From positions 696,086,761-696,150,760 of the forward strand of contig CM057339.1 of NCBI GenBank assembly GCA_030015575.1: DNA of 64,000 nucleotides, written 5' to 3'. This stretch comes from Agapanthus africanus. Taxonomy: Eukaryota > Streptophyta > Magnoliopsida > Asparagales > Amaryllidaceae. Every line of letters begins with the position of its first letter. Position 1 is the first letter of the stretch. Below are positions 45,736 to 57,119 of the stretch, piece by piece. The notes under the pieces are model-generated. The model was given only the letters and a program-made list of their open reading frames with translations, was not told the DNA's origin and searched no databases. Position numbers and translations under genes: made by a program.

Positions 45736-46009
45736 ACCCTGTAATTTAAAGATATGAGATCCTGATCCGGTATCTAGTACCCAGGAGGTAGGACTGACCG
45801 AAAAACAGTTCTCAATAACAAGAACACCTGAAGAAGACGCAACAGTGTGCCTCTTCTTCGATGTGGTCATTAAGGAATTCATGCAATCCTCTTCCCTAGC
45901 TTATACTCATGACCGTCATCATAAGTTAGAGCTAAATCGTCGTTCCCCAGCTCCGAATAAGAATTCGGATCGGTCAAGCGATACATTTTATTATCTTGAT
46001 AAGGGCGTG
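45736..46009 (-). pseudogene. Gag-less short frame and protease start of copia D
   Basis: On the minus strand, the position of the start codon in copia C holds ATT here, so the start is lost; the frame passes SYSELGNDDLALTYDD and then, after a frameshift near 45880, reaches HTVASSSGVLVIENCFSVSPTSWVLDTGSGSHI, the copia aspartic protease active site (D-T-G intact). Homology stops a few codons later where copia C begins. As in C, no gag domain separates leader and protease. Not functional. Confidence 0.75.
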
Positions 46010-46022
46010 AAATGGTTGCTAT

Positions 46023-46051
46023 CTGGAGAGAGAGAAAAGAAACACTCAACA
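46023..46051 (-). promoter_or_regulatory. Candidate 3' splice site (copia D)
   Basis: On the element strand GTTTCTTTTCTCTCTCTCC then AGAT; the CAG complement is at 46023-46025. Confidence 0.35.
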
Positions 46052-46500
46052 TGCGCTCTTGCAAGATTAGATTGGTTATTAATTTATCTAACCAGGATGA
46101 CTCCCACTGTTTCCTCGAATTCTTCTTCAAACCATAAAATAAGAACTAGTCAGGATTAATTGCACGTCACAATACATGCTTAACCTTTCAGCCATACTAA
46201 TGTCGGTACTTCGAGGGAGGTTTTCCAACGCTTTGGTGAAATTCCTTAATTATATAATCTCTTTTCGTTGGAGGCAGAGCCCCGCTAACACCGTTGACAC
46301 CTACTTAGTTTATAGCAATGATTGTTAAGTGAAATAGTCTCCCGAGAGTAATCCTACTCTTCAGTGGGATCGAGATCCAACTATCATTATGTGATGAGCT
46401 AGATGGAATCCACTCTAGTCATCACACTCCAGAAGGTATGCTAAATCTGCAAGTTTCCTGTATATTTGAAATTCTGGATGTGGTTTTTGCCCCTAACGGT

Positions 46501-46704
46501 TTATGATCTTGACTAGGTCAACATATCATAAGCCGCTAGTCAAGTTTAACCCATCATTATCCTAGATTAACGTAGAACCACCCGTATATACCCTTGACTA
46601 GGTTAAAATGGTTATACGGCTGTCCTAAATAATCGCAATACCTGCAACAAACAAGCACTACTCAGCTACCGAACACTACGTCTTGACTAGGTCAAAATAC
46701 GCAG
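46501..46704 (-). repeat. Triple stem-loop array, loop CCTAG (copia D)
   Basis: Hairpins at 46501-46531 (TTATGA/TCATAA), 46582-46619 (CCGTAT/ATACGG) and 46676-46704 (CTACG/CGCAG, one wobble). On the element strand each shows TTGACCTAGTCAAG or a one-base variant: stem TTGA/TCAA, loop CCTAG. Confidence 0.75.
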
Positions 46705-47165
46705 CACGAAAACTAAGCAATACTCGTAAGAAATGAAGGAGGGCTACGGCTGGGTTTTTGGCGAAAAACGCGTTAACGTAATGAACATGATATCGTTGAA
46801 GGAAACTGAGCAGTTTTGAAAAGGAGTGGTTAAAGCTCCGCTTTTGAAAACTTATGGTTTTGAAAAAAAAACTGAGTAATCTACATTATGGGCTTTTGCT
46901 CAAGAGGTCACTCCCCGCGAAAGGATCTAGGCTCTTGCCACTTGGAATGAGCTGCTGGATATTCACAACCGAATACCACTATGCAAAGCGAAAGAATATA
47001 ATTGTAGTTTTTCAAAAAAAATTCCAACAACAACTTTTTAGGTTTCATTTCTTGCATTAATCAAAATTAATACGGTCCCATCATTTAATCTATCATACCA
47101 GAAAAGAACGAAAATATGATGTACGTATATGCCATCCGCATTCGCCACTGGGCCCCGTCATCACC

Positions 47166-47186
47166 CGTTAGGTTACTTAACTAACG
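47166..47186 (-). other. Conserved GTTAG...CTAAC leader hairpin (copia D)
   Basis: GTTAGGTTACTTAACTAAC followed by GACAGAGC, as in A, E, F2-1 and F2-2. Confidence 0.6.
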
Positions 47187-47330
47187 ACAGAGCAGGGGTT
47201 TGACTAGCACGGGTGCAAACACATATACAACATCTACTAGTATATACAACATTCATCCAAGGCATTATAATAAGCAACATCACAGAATCTCAGCCAACAA
47301 TACAGAAAGGTGGATAATCTAGGAGCCCTG

Positions 47331-49369
47331 TGTTAGTGTGATATGCCCTAGAGGCCATTATTGTATAGTACTAGTTTGTATATTACATTTTGGAAGCTTG
47401 GGATATATACACGGATTGACATTCTTGCTCAATATGGTAGTATGCTACTGGGTTTGTATCTATCTTAATATGTGTATGTGTTTCTTTTTGACATATTGCT
47501 AATACATATTGACAGAGCCCTTAGGATCTTTTGCTTGACCACCAGCGTTGTGATGGCAGTCACACTAGTGGGGGCTGGGTAGTCTATAAGCACATCCTTA
47601 TACAGGTCCCTGGTCATAGGATTATCGAGACAGGGCATCGATACTCTAGAATAGACTAGTGTATACGCTTCTCATCCCAGGAGGGGAGATGGTCTGTCCC
47701 ACAGCCATCAGTACGTCGTACTGGAGATAGTATGCAGGTGCTCGTTAGGTTATGAGTACACTGGACAGGACTCACTGGGAACTGTTGGTTGGTATTATAC
47801 CAATCATCAGTTATCAGTTCCCGGGTGACATGAGTACAGCTTAGTCCGTTGACTTGACACTGTCACTTCGCCTCGAGTATGTTCCCACTATTCTTAGATT
47901 ACTACCCTACCACGGCTGTATTGAGTCGTGCAAACAGGTAGTAGTTGGGTGCAGTCCCGAAGCACTTGGAGGCAGTGACGGTTAGACAGGATTCGTCTCT
48001 CCCGGTATTGGGAGTTGATATCGCGCTGTTTCTAGGAGAGCCATTACACAAAGTCCCTGGCGAGGGCAAGTAAGATATGATGGAAGTGTTTCCAGCATTT
48101 TCTCTGGGTGTTCTGGGCTACACTCCGACATGATTTATACCGCTATCAGGGGACTGACGTTTACTGCCCCCTAGGCCCGACATGCGATACTCTCAGATGA
48201 ACAGACAGGACTGTACGGAGATTGTCACATTCAGGCTCAGTAGGAGTTCGGATGGGTTCACCTCATCGGTCTTCTTATCGGCTTCTATCTAGGGACCGTT
48301 ATGTACAGCTAGTACCGCTTGCGGCCTATGGTTAAACCCACTGCCGGCGTAGTGTCGAGTCTTTAGAGTCCCACACAGAGGGTTGTTCGCCTTTGGGCAA
48401 AACAGAGTAGAGGTCGTATGGTTTTACGACGGGGTTCGTTCACATACGCGCACTTGTGCACGTTTGGTGTCCGGGAAGTTATTACTAGTGGGCTTTGGTT
48501 TAAGCCAGATCCTAGTATTTGTTTTGGGATTGGTCTTGTCTCATTGTATTCGTGTTTCTTCGGAACACGAATGCGGGTACGTACGTACAGTTGACAGAGG
48601 CGGAGAGGGACAAACCTAATTAGGGTTTTTGACCATTGACTTGATCAAAACCCTAATGAGAATGAGAAATATGATTAATAATATTAATTAAGGATAATTG
48701 TATCATGGTTAAGGTTGGGTTGACCATTTGACTTGTTGACTTTCATTGACCTTGATATTTTCTTTCTACAAAAGATGTTTCTTGAAGCTTGCTTAGCATT
48801 AAATGTGAAATGATAATAGTCAAATCAACTAACCATCACAATTTTCTTAATTATTATTATTAGCATATATCTCTAATATGAGAGAATGGTTGATTCTAGA
48901 CTCTCATTCTCTCATAACCTTTCTCTCTCATGCTTTGCTCTCCCTCTTCCTCTCTCTCAAAAGCTCTCTTGTTTCATGAGTTGAAAAACATGAGCTTTAT
49001 GAGATAAAACCATCAAAACACCTCTCTACTCACTCTAGGGTTCTTAGTCTAGAAAGCTAAGCACTCTAGTTACTTCTTTGTTGAGGTAGGAGCTCAAGGT
49101 AGAGGCCTTCGGGTGGATCTTTCTTCGGCAATGAGAAGACGAAGAGGAGGAGCCGTCTACACAACTCAAAGGAGCACACAAGAAAGGAAAGCAACACAAG
49201 AAGAGAAGGAGTTCAAGAACTAGGTATAACCTTCTAACCTAGTAGATAGTTTGTTAGCTTTTGTTTAGCAAAGATCCTTCATGGTTAGTCTCTGTTTCCT
49301 AGTGAGAAAAAATCGATTTTTACACTTTCCGCCTCCCCGTAACAGCCGGGGTGGGTAACATAGACTTTC
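47331..49369 (+). repeat. 5' LTR of copia E (all but its last bases)
   Basis: Family-1 LTR from TGTTAGTGTGATATG; the expected end (CATAGACTTACA) is cut after CATAGACTTTC, where F2-2 begins. The missing last base follows F2-2 at 59146. Flank on the left is CCCTG (47326-47330), within copia D. The LTR carries one copy of the unit that is tandem in A and B (GGTCGTATGGTTTTACGAC, about 48411). Confidence 0.85.
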
Positions 49370-51394
49370 TGTTGGCTATAGTTCCCTCAAGGAAATTATC
49401 ATTGTCGCGGACTTGTGATTATGATGATTGAGGCAGGACCTATACCGATAAAACAGTCTTACTCAAGATGATAGTATGCTATCACGTTTGTCTTTATCAT
49501 CATGTACATGTTGATAGAGCCTATAAGATTCTTGCTTGACTGCCAGCATTATGATGGCGATCATATATGTTGGAGCTAGGGTCTATAAGCACATTCTTAA
49601 ATGTCCCTAGTCGTAGGAGTATCGAGACCGGACATCGATACTCCAGTGTAGACTAGTGTATACTGATCGATACCCCGACGAGGGGAGGTGGCCAGGTCTC
49701 ACAAGCCATTGGTGTTAGTTTGTTCACCTAAGATAGTATGCAGGTGCTCATTGGGTTATTAGTACACTGGACGTACTCGCTGGGAACATGCTAGTTGGTA
49801 TTATACCTAGTGTCAGATAGCAGTTCCCAGGTGACATGTGTACAGATTAGTCTGTCGACCTGAGATCGTCATTTGTCTTGTATGAGTTCCCACTATACTT
49901 TGATTACTACCCTACCACGGCTCAAAGGAGTCGTGCAAACAGGTTTTAGATGGGTACAGTCCCGAGCCACATGGAGACAGTGATCGGATCGTCGGGGATT
50001 CGTCTCTCCCGGTATTGGGGGTGGATGTCGCATTGTGTACGGGTGGCCATCACCACAAATCCATGGCCATGGTAGACGAAGATTACAGATCCAGGATCGA
50101 TAGTTTCTTAAGAGGTGATGGGTATCATGCCGACATAAAATATCGCGTTGTTAGGGGTCTGATTTTATCCAGCCCCCTAGACTCGATATGCGATACTCTT
50201 AGACGAACAGACCGGACTGTACAGATATTGTCACTGTCAAGCTCAGTAGGGGTTCAGGATGAGTTTGCTCGTCGGCCTCCCTTTCGCTCAATACATGGGT
50301 AGCCGTTACGTACAGCTAGTTCCGCTGACGTGCTTGTGGTTAAACCCACTGCCAGCGTATTGACGAGTCTTCAGAGTCCCACACAGAGGATTTTCACGGT
50401 TCAGGCGATATGGTGTACATGGCGTATGTTGATACATACAGGTGTCCGATTAAATATGTGCATGTGTTGCGCAGACTTTAATCGGACGGTTGATAATACT
50501 AGCGGCTTAGGATTAAGCCGGATTATTAAATCGGGTTTTGATTTAATAATTTATATATGTATTTTTATATACGTATTCTAGTATTATTGTTCACTATTTA
50601 TTTTCTATCTTGGCTATTCGTATTTTTGTACGAATACGCGTATATGTATTTCGATACATGTACCGGGAAGTATTCCGTATTTTATACGGAATAGCTTCTA
50701 GAAGATGCCACCTCTTTATTGATTTTGTTTTAGAAATTCAATTAAGAAATGAGGTGGAAAAGGTGAGTCAAAGCATGGCTTAAGGCATGGGTCAAAGTAT
50801 GGTGTGCATTCGTTTAATTGGAAAAGGAAATTGGAAATGCTTTTTTTATGAGAGAGATAGAGAGGGGCCGGCCACTTATGGGGTGGTGTTTTCATTTTTG
50901 ATTTGGTAACATTACACACATGCTAGCTCACTCTCTCACTCTCATGCTTCAAAAAAAAAATACTTAACCATTTTTTGCTCATGCCTTTGGTTTTGCTCAC
51001 TCCTTCTTCTTCTTTCTTGAGTTTTACATTGAGCTCATATATTGAGAGAAAATTGTAGTGACACTTCTATACACCTCGACTCTCCATCGCTAGCGACTTT
51101 GGAGCGTCGGTTACCTCGTTCGACGAGGTTGGATCTTGCACCGTTTCCCTCGGGTGGATCATCGGAGACGAAGGAAGACCGGCAACCAAAGCGCATCAAC
51201 GAGCCGCTAGGAGCTTGGAATGAAGACCGAAGGACACGGATCAACTCGGTATAACGATTCTAACTCTTCGTTAGTTTGCTAGTTTAGGGTTTATGGTCGA
51301 TTCGTAAATCGGGTAGCGGTAGCGCCGGTTTCAGAAATTTTTGTTCCGCATTTTGGCCGCGTTTCGTCAGCCGGGGTGCTGCCGGAACCCTTCA
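49370..51394 (+). repeat. 5' LTR of F2-2
   Basis: 2025 bp. Ends TGTTGG...CCCTTCA. Open frames such as 50015-50302 recur in the other LTR and are not genes. A palindromic AT region (GTATTTTTGTACGAATACG, about 50620-50638) and a repeated TACGGAATA stem lie near 50676. Confidence 0.92.
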
Positions 51395-51407
51395 TGGAAT
51401 CAGAGCC
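51395..51407 (+). promoter_or_regulatory. Primer binding site of F2-2 (initiator-Met type, one mismatch)
   Basis: TGGAATCAGAGCC, directly after the LTR; the canonical site is TGGTATCAGAGCC. Confidence 0.75.
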
Positions 51408-51606
51408 ACCCTTTGAACCGCTTTCTAGCTTGTTTAAACGTGCTTAAAAGATCGATCGACGGAATTTACAAAAATCACGTTTTCATTTTTCTGTTTGCTG
51501 TCGATTTTCAAAAGTGGTCAAAAAATTATTTCAGGCATCTTAAAAATCCGTGCAGGCGATTTTAAGGGTACTGGAAAATTTTGGGATCCTGATGCCTCCA
51601 AAGCGT

Positions 51607-51648
51607 CGCGGAACCGCCGTATTTACCCCTTTTGGCGGCGGTTCCGCG
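51607..51648. other. GC-rich hairpin in F2-2 leader
   Basis: CGCGGAACCGCCG (51607-51619) pairs perfectly over 13 bp with CGGCGGTTCCGCG (51636-51648), loop 16 nt. Same position as the hairpins of A, F2-1 and E, with different sequence. Confidence 0.7.
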
Positions 51649-52609
51649 GCCATCTAGTGGCGACGGGCTTCAAAATTTCTCCTGTAGCCCCCTGACTTGG
51701 AAGTATGATTTTTGTGATATTCTGTTTTGGCCCAGTTTTCTGTGCAGTGCTGTTTTTGCTGTTGGGGCCAATTTGGAACTTAGTCGATCGATATTTTAAG
51801 CGTGCGTTTGACAGTACATACATTTATTCTGCGACCGTGAATGTCACTTGATCGGTAAACTCGTCTAATTGCTATATGTCTTTTAGACGGGTTTGCGAAC
51901 GTGACATTCACGTTGATGTTCTGTTCTGTGCTGTGATGTTGGTTGGATCGTCGTGGTGGATAGCTATGGTGCAATGTTAGTACAGTTTAATTTCATTTGT
52001 ACATTTGATATTGCGGGCGAGCGTCCGACATGTGGACTGCCGTCACCGCCAGTTTGTATATTATTCTTTTGGGGCACGACCGGGCTGAGGTCGATGTCAT
52101 CCTTGTATATTATTTTATTTTCTGTGCTAGGATACCCCGAGGTGCAGTGCACGAATAGCCGGGTTCTAGAGGGAAACTGGTCCGCATCTCAAGGCATTCA
52201 GAAGGAGGGGACTTTACTCTAGAATTGGCGGGCTATTCGCCACACTCGTAGGGGGTATAGGTTGACCCAGGAGGGGTGCTCAAGTTACCGGATTCCGTGA
52301 AGTGCTGGGTGGTCCATTCACGTTGCTGAAGGGGGCTGCCTCACTTCTGGTTTTGGCGGGTAACTTGCCGCGCTCATAGGGGTCTAGGTTTCATTGCACA
52401 GGCTATCCACACGACAGGGAACGTCGGGTCTCACTTGCGGCTCATGTGAAACTCGGGGCTCCAGATTATCCACCATTCTGTATTGCTTCTGTGATGTTTC
52501 TGTGATGTTGCTTTATATCATACCTGGGACAATTGTTATATATAAATTTATATATACTAGTAGATGTTGTATATGTTTTGCACCCACGCTAGCCCAGTCC
52601 CCGCTCTGT

Positions 52610-52630
52610 CGTTAGTTAAGTAACCTAACG
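52610..52630 (+). other. Conserved GTTAG...CTAAC leader hairpin (F2-2)
   Basis: GTTAGTTAAGTAACCTAAC preceded by GCTCTGTC, the block shared by all copia leaders that reach this far. Confidence 0.6.
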
Positions 52631-53182
52631 GGTGATGACGGGACCCAGTGGCGAATGCGGATGGCATATACGTACATTTTATTTTCGTTCTATTCTGGTG
52701 TGATTAATTGATGGGACTGCATAGATTCTTATCAATGCAAGGATAAAAAAAACCTATATATGATGTTGTTGGAACCAAGTTTTTAAAAACTGACATTACA
52801 GACGTACACTTTTTCTTTGCATCGTGGTATTCATTTTGGAATATCCTGCACCTCATTCGACGAGGCAAGGGCCGAGATCCCTTCATCGGGAGTGACCCCT
52901 TGAATAAAAGTTTGCATCAACGTAATAACTTCACTATAGTCGATTATTTTTTGCTTTGCATCGTGGTATTCAGTTTGGGATATCCTGCACCCCATTCGAC
53001 GGGGAAAGAGCCGAGATCCCTTCACCGGGAGTAACCTCTTTAGCAAAAGTTTTCGCTACTGTAATTTTTGTAATAACCACTTGGATTCCTTCAACGATAT
53101 CAAGTTCATTACGTTAAAGGTTTTTCACCAAAAACCAGCCGTAGCCCTCCGTCATTTCAGATTAGTATTACTTAGTATTCGT

Positions 53183-53403
53183 GCTACGTTTGTCGTTGCT
53201 ATTCGCCGAGGCGTAGTATGCGGTAGCTCTGTAATGCTTTTCTGTTGCATGGATATGTGGATTGGTTTGGACAGTCGTACGACTTTGTTGATTATTCGTC
53301 AAGGGTCATGCGGGTGGGTTTAATGCAATCAAGATAATGACGGGTTGAACTTGACTAGGACTTTTTGATTTGTTGATTATTCGTCAAGGTCACTTGGGTC
53401 CTA
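53183..53403 (+). repeat. Triple stem-loop array, loop TTATTCG (F2-2)
   Basis: Hairpins at 53183-53217 (GCTACG/CGTAGT), 53276-53312 (CGTACGAC/GTCATGCG, one mismatch and one wobble) and 53356-53403 (TAGGAC/GTCCTA). The second and third show TTGATTATTCGTCAAGG: stem TTGA/TCAA, loop TTATTCG. The first has decayed to TTGCTATTCGCCGAGG. Confidence 0.72.
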
Positions 53404-53803
53404 AGGGTAAAAATCATATCGGGAGTTTCAAACATACAGGAAACTTGCCAGGCTTGCGCATACCTTCTGGAGTATGGTAACTTGAGTGGATTCCATCAAG
53501 TTATCATGCGATGATAGTTGGATCCCGATTCCCACTGATGAGTAGGAATACTCCTCGGGTGATTCAGAATAATTCTCCTTTTAGGTTTGGAGGAGAATTC
53601 GAGGAAACAGTGGGAGCCATTCAGATTAGATAAAATGATCAACCATTCTGATCTAGATTAGAGTGCACGCTGAGTGTTTCTTCTCTCTCTCTCTCTGGCT
53701 GGGACTATGACCCGACCTTTGACTAAAACTCATGATACCAAGTTGACCGAACCTTCTTAAAACACTTTGGCTTTTGGAATGTCACGGCGTCGCATACATC
53801 ATT

Positions 53804-54600
53804 GCCACTTCTATATCACCTTTGCTTTTCTCCAGAACACCTCGTATTACTACGAACATCCACTTCCATTGGATAAATCCATCGTATGGTTATATACGAA
53901 CTCAAAGGAACTTTTTCGAGGATGGATTCTGGTTCTGGAGAGATTGAATAGGATTATTCGGTTGTCTTTTCTCTTTACCTTCTCTCAAGTTGTGAGGGCT
54001 CCTAGGATTAGGAGAGGGTACACTTATTGAGCTTATTGGATAGTCTTCCTCTAAACCATAGGTAGGTGCCGAATGGTAGGGAAGGAAGAAAACTAACAAG
54101 CTTAATTGTGGTGTACAGAAGGTAATAAGCAAAGACATATAAAGGGATTAGAATAATGGCAAAGAAAATTGCGATCACCATCATTCACGACAAAGACCAT
54201 GTATACCCCTGCCACTCCTACATCACTTTTTGCTTTTCTCCAGAACACCTCGTATCACTACGGATATCCACTTCCATTGGATAAATCCATCGTATAGTTA
54301 CATACGAACTCGAAGGAACATTTTTGAGGATGGATTCTGGTTCAGGAGAAAAAGAATAGGATTATTCAGATGTCTTTTCTCTTTACCTTCTCTCAGGTTG
54401 CGAGGGCTCTTAGGATTAGGAGAGTACACCTATTACGCTTATTGGATAGTCTTCTTCCAAACCTTAGGCTGGTGCCGAAAGGTAGGGAATGATGAAAACC
54501 AAATAGCGTAAAAGAGGTATACAGAAGGTAATAAGTAAAGACATAATAAAGGGATTGCAGTGAGGGCAGGCAAGTATATGGTTATTGTCGCGATTCAGGA
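53804..54600 (+). repeat. Internal tandem duplication in F2-2
   Basis: Unit of about 407 bp (53804-54210) followed by a second, diverged copy (54211 to about 54600). Both begin GCCACT and contain CCACTTCCATTGGATAAATC and ACAGAAGGTAATAAG. F2-1 has the same duplication. It lies where gag should be; no product recognised in the 80-95 codon frames here. Confidence 0.7.
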
Positions 54601-57107
54601 TAGTGGAAGAGGCGTTACTAGGAATACCAGTTAACCCCTTTTGAAACATTTTCATGTTTCAGTTTTACTATGCGATGTTAATTGAAAACTGTTTTGCCAA
54701 TAAGAATCTAACTCCAGGGTATGTATTTACCAGATCAGTTTCTCATATCTGTATGTTATTACAGATGGTGAGTGGGAGTAAGATATTGGGAATTGGGTGA
54801 TTAGATCCTCATTGTATCGGAATTTGTAGTAATTGGTGATATTTGAGGAAATCATCTGGTTTTTGCCGGGCGGCAAATATTTGGTTTTGAATATCCGTTG
54901 TTATGCACCAATTTCAAACTGATATATCTGTTCATTTATTTTATAAAGTGAGATATAACTTTTTGATATTGTGTCTATGATATTTACCTATATCAGTTGG
55001 TGATTAGGTAAGGTGCATTCATCTGCGGTGTAACTCTTCTTAACCGAAGTACAGTTTTTCAACATACGACGCACAGAGTTTGACTTATTGAACTCAGGGG
55101 ACTTATACAAAGTATTGTATGTTATCTAGTGTCCATTAGGAAAAAGGGGTTGGTACTCGTACTATATTCTGTTTACTTATGACTTCTCCAGTTCCGGACA
55201 TGTATTTCGTTGAAATGCAAGGTCTAGATATTCAAAAGTTATAGGTATAGGAATAAAGTAGAGAACCATTTGTTGTAAGTATCAGGATTCTTCGAGGAAG
55301 TCGAAGATATAGATACTTGTGTTTGGTATTCAGTTAATAATAATGGTTTTGAGAACTTGCTTCTCTTTCAGGTTACTCATATATGGATGCACTCCTAGAT
55401 GAGTAATGCTGATTGTCATTTTTCCATCTGGTTGATATGCACTGGAGACAGCTGCATGATTTTGAATCTGGTTCCAATTAAATTAGTGCTTTTGTTTCTA
55501 TATCAGATATATAGAAACAATTTATATCTTAACGATGTTAAGGTATAGGGAGTTGTCCGGCTGATGCTTAAAACCAGAATCCGGATAAACTCAAGGCACG
55601 TTTCAGTAATGGCTATTTGTGGGTTATCCCGGGCTTTGGTGAGGGTTAACTTTCTACCATCAGGAAGATCAATATATATATTGTTCTTGATTCACCACAG
55701 TTTTAGTAAAATGGATTTTTTCAGAAAACAGAAGTAGGAGTATGGTAGAACTGGAAGTTATTCCAGAACCACAAACGATTACTGGAAATTTAATAGAACC
55801 TATGGATTCAATTGGATTTGATGTTCCATTAGCCACTCCGCAGATTTGGTGGGTAATCTCAGTCACCCGAGAGGTACTTCGGTCTTCTCAGAGACGGTGA
55901 CAGGGAGGTTCTTGTTTACCCAGACTTGCCATTGCTGTTGTTCTAGACTATAAGACCCGGCAGGAGGATGAGTATAGTGTCGTTTTAAACTAGTTTTAGA
56001 AGTGCACGTATATATGACTCTGCCAGAGGGTTGTTGTAGTCAGTGGGAGCAACATAAGCATAGTAGGCAAGTAGCTTGTGCAGGTATAGCGGAAAAGGAT
56101 CATCTATTTTTGATGTGACAGTCATAGGTTTTGACTTTGTCAGAATAGGAGATGGATCTGGTAAGAAGGTAGTAGGGTGTGATGTCCGAGGATTCGGGAT
56201 GACATGCACTTATAGGAAGAGATATTCCTATACTACGATCGGTTATACGTTGGTTGTCACAAAGTTGTTTTCTCCACATAGGATATGGATATAATATCAG
56301 GTTTTCTGGTTACTAGATCTATGGTTTTAGATCTAGATTTGAGAAGTATCCTAATCTGGGTATTTTTATATTTTAGAATGGACGACTCCTGGCATGGTGG
56401 TGTACCTGCAGGTGATGGAGTCACCCTCTCTAAAGGTGTCATACAGACTAAAGGGGAGAGGGATCTGTATGATTAGCATATCACTTGCTTAGGCAATTGA
56501 GTTAATCATGAAATATCAAGTACCACACCAGATATTGATTTTGCACTAGATGCAATAAGCAGATATATTAATCCAATCCTGGAGAAACATTGGGAAGCAG
56601 TTATTGAACATAAGTGAATGTTCTAGGGGAATGATTACGGCCGCCTCCTTCGGGAGACGATTATCATTTCAGGCTTCCAAGGTGACCTGGATGACAGAGT
56701 GACTGTCAGAGTTATAGTTTTTTCCCTCTTCTGAGGGACGGTACATTGGACAGGTGGTCCAAGCGGATACTGAGGAAAGGCATGGCGTAGGATACTGATT
56801 AAATTCAGTGGACGATATAGTCTAAGTAGTTTGCTGGATTTGGAGTTCATTTATGAACTGGGTCCCATCACATATCCAGACAAATTCTAAGACAGGTGTT
56901 GCTCATTTCGGGAGATAGCTATCTCTGCGAAGTTGAGATTAAGAGAGATACAAAAAGAAATATTGGAGCGGATTCACTCACTGAGGATATTTCTCGAACG
57001 CAATCATTTTCGCAAACGGGTTTTGCGAAACTGATTAGTAGAGAAGTTGGGTGTTCGGTATCACACGGGCTGTGAGTATGCAACTTCGCAATAATTAGCC
57101 TTAAGTG
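54601..57107 (+). pseudogene. Decayed pol remnant of F2-2
   Basis: Follows copia pol in order without an intact frame. The protease neighbourhood is near 54720-54850, and the integrase core near 55130-55230 is alignable base by base with copia C 41450-41580. The RT region near 56040-56250 matches copia B 12425-12670, with the YVDD site changed to ATGACATGC-type sequence. A stretch with ACCTGCAGGTGATGGAGTCA (56403-56422) and the RNase H tail near 56900-57100 end it. F2-1 shares the same derived changes. Confidence 0.7.
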
Positions 57108-57119
57108 CAAGTGGGAGAT
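57108..57119 (+). promoter_or_regulatory. Polypurine tract of F2-2
   Basis: CAAGTGGGAGAT directly before the 3' LTR. Confidence 0.87.

Larger units (their letters stand above)
45736..47330 (-). mobile_element. copia D: gag-less Ty1/copia fragment (leader and protease start)
   Basis: Minus-strand fragment, cut on the left by copia C within protease and on the right by copia E within the leader. It preserves the triple hairpins, the GTTAG...CTAAC block, the family-1 block and a gag-less short frame leading to protease. It is the outermost element in this part of the nest; its other parts lie outside the window on both sides. Confidence 0.8.
46052..47330 (-). other. 5' leader of copia D (3' part)
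   Basis: Family-1 block (46140-46312), triple hairpins (46501-46704), a copy of the GGAATGAGCTGCTGGATATT repeat near 46946, GTTAG...CTAAC hairpin (47166-47186), then cut by copia E. The remaining leader, primer site and 5' LTR must lie to the right of the window. Confidence 0.7.
51408..53700 (+). other. Long structured 5' leader of F2-2
   Basis: About 2.3 kb with GC-rich hairpin (51607-51648), shared block around 52130-52390, GTTAG...CTAAC hairpin (52610-52630), two direct repeats of about 100 bp (52806-52915 and 52951-53052) also seen in F2-1, triple hairpins (53183-53403) and a polypyrimidine tract (about 53677-53696). The tract is followed by GGCTG instead of CAG, so the putative splice site is lost here. 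Confidence 0.7.
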
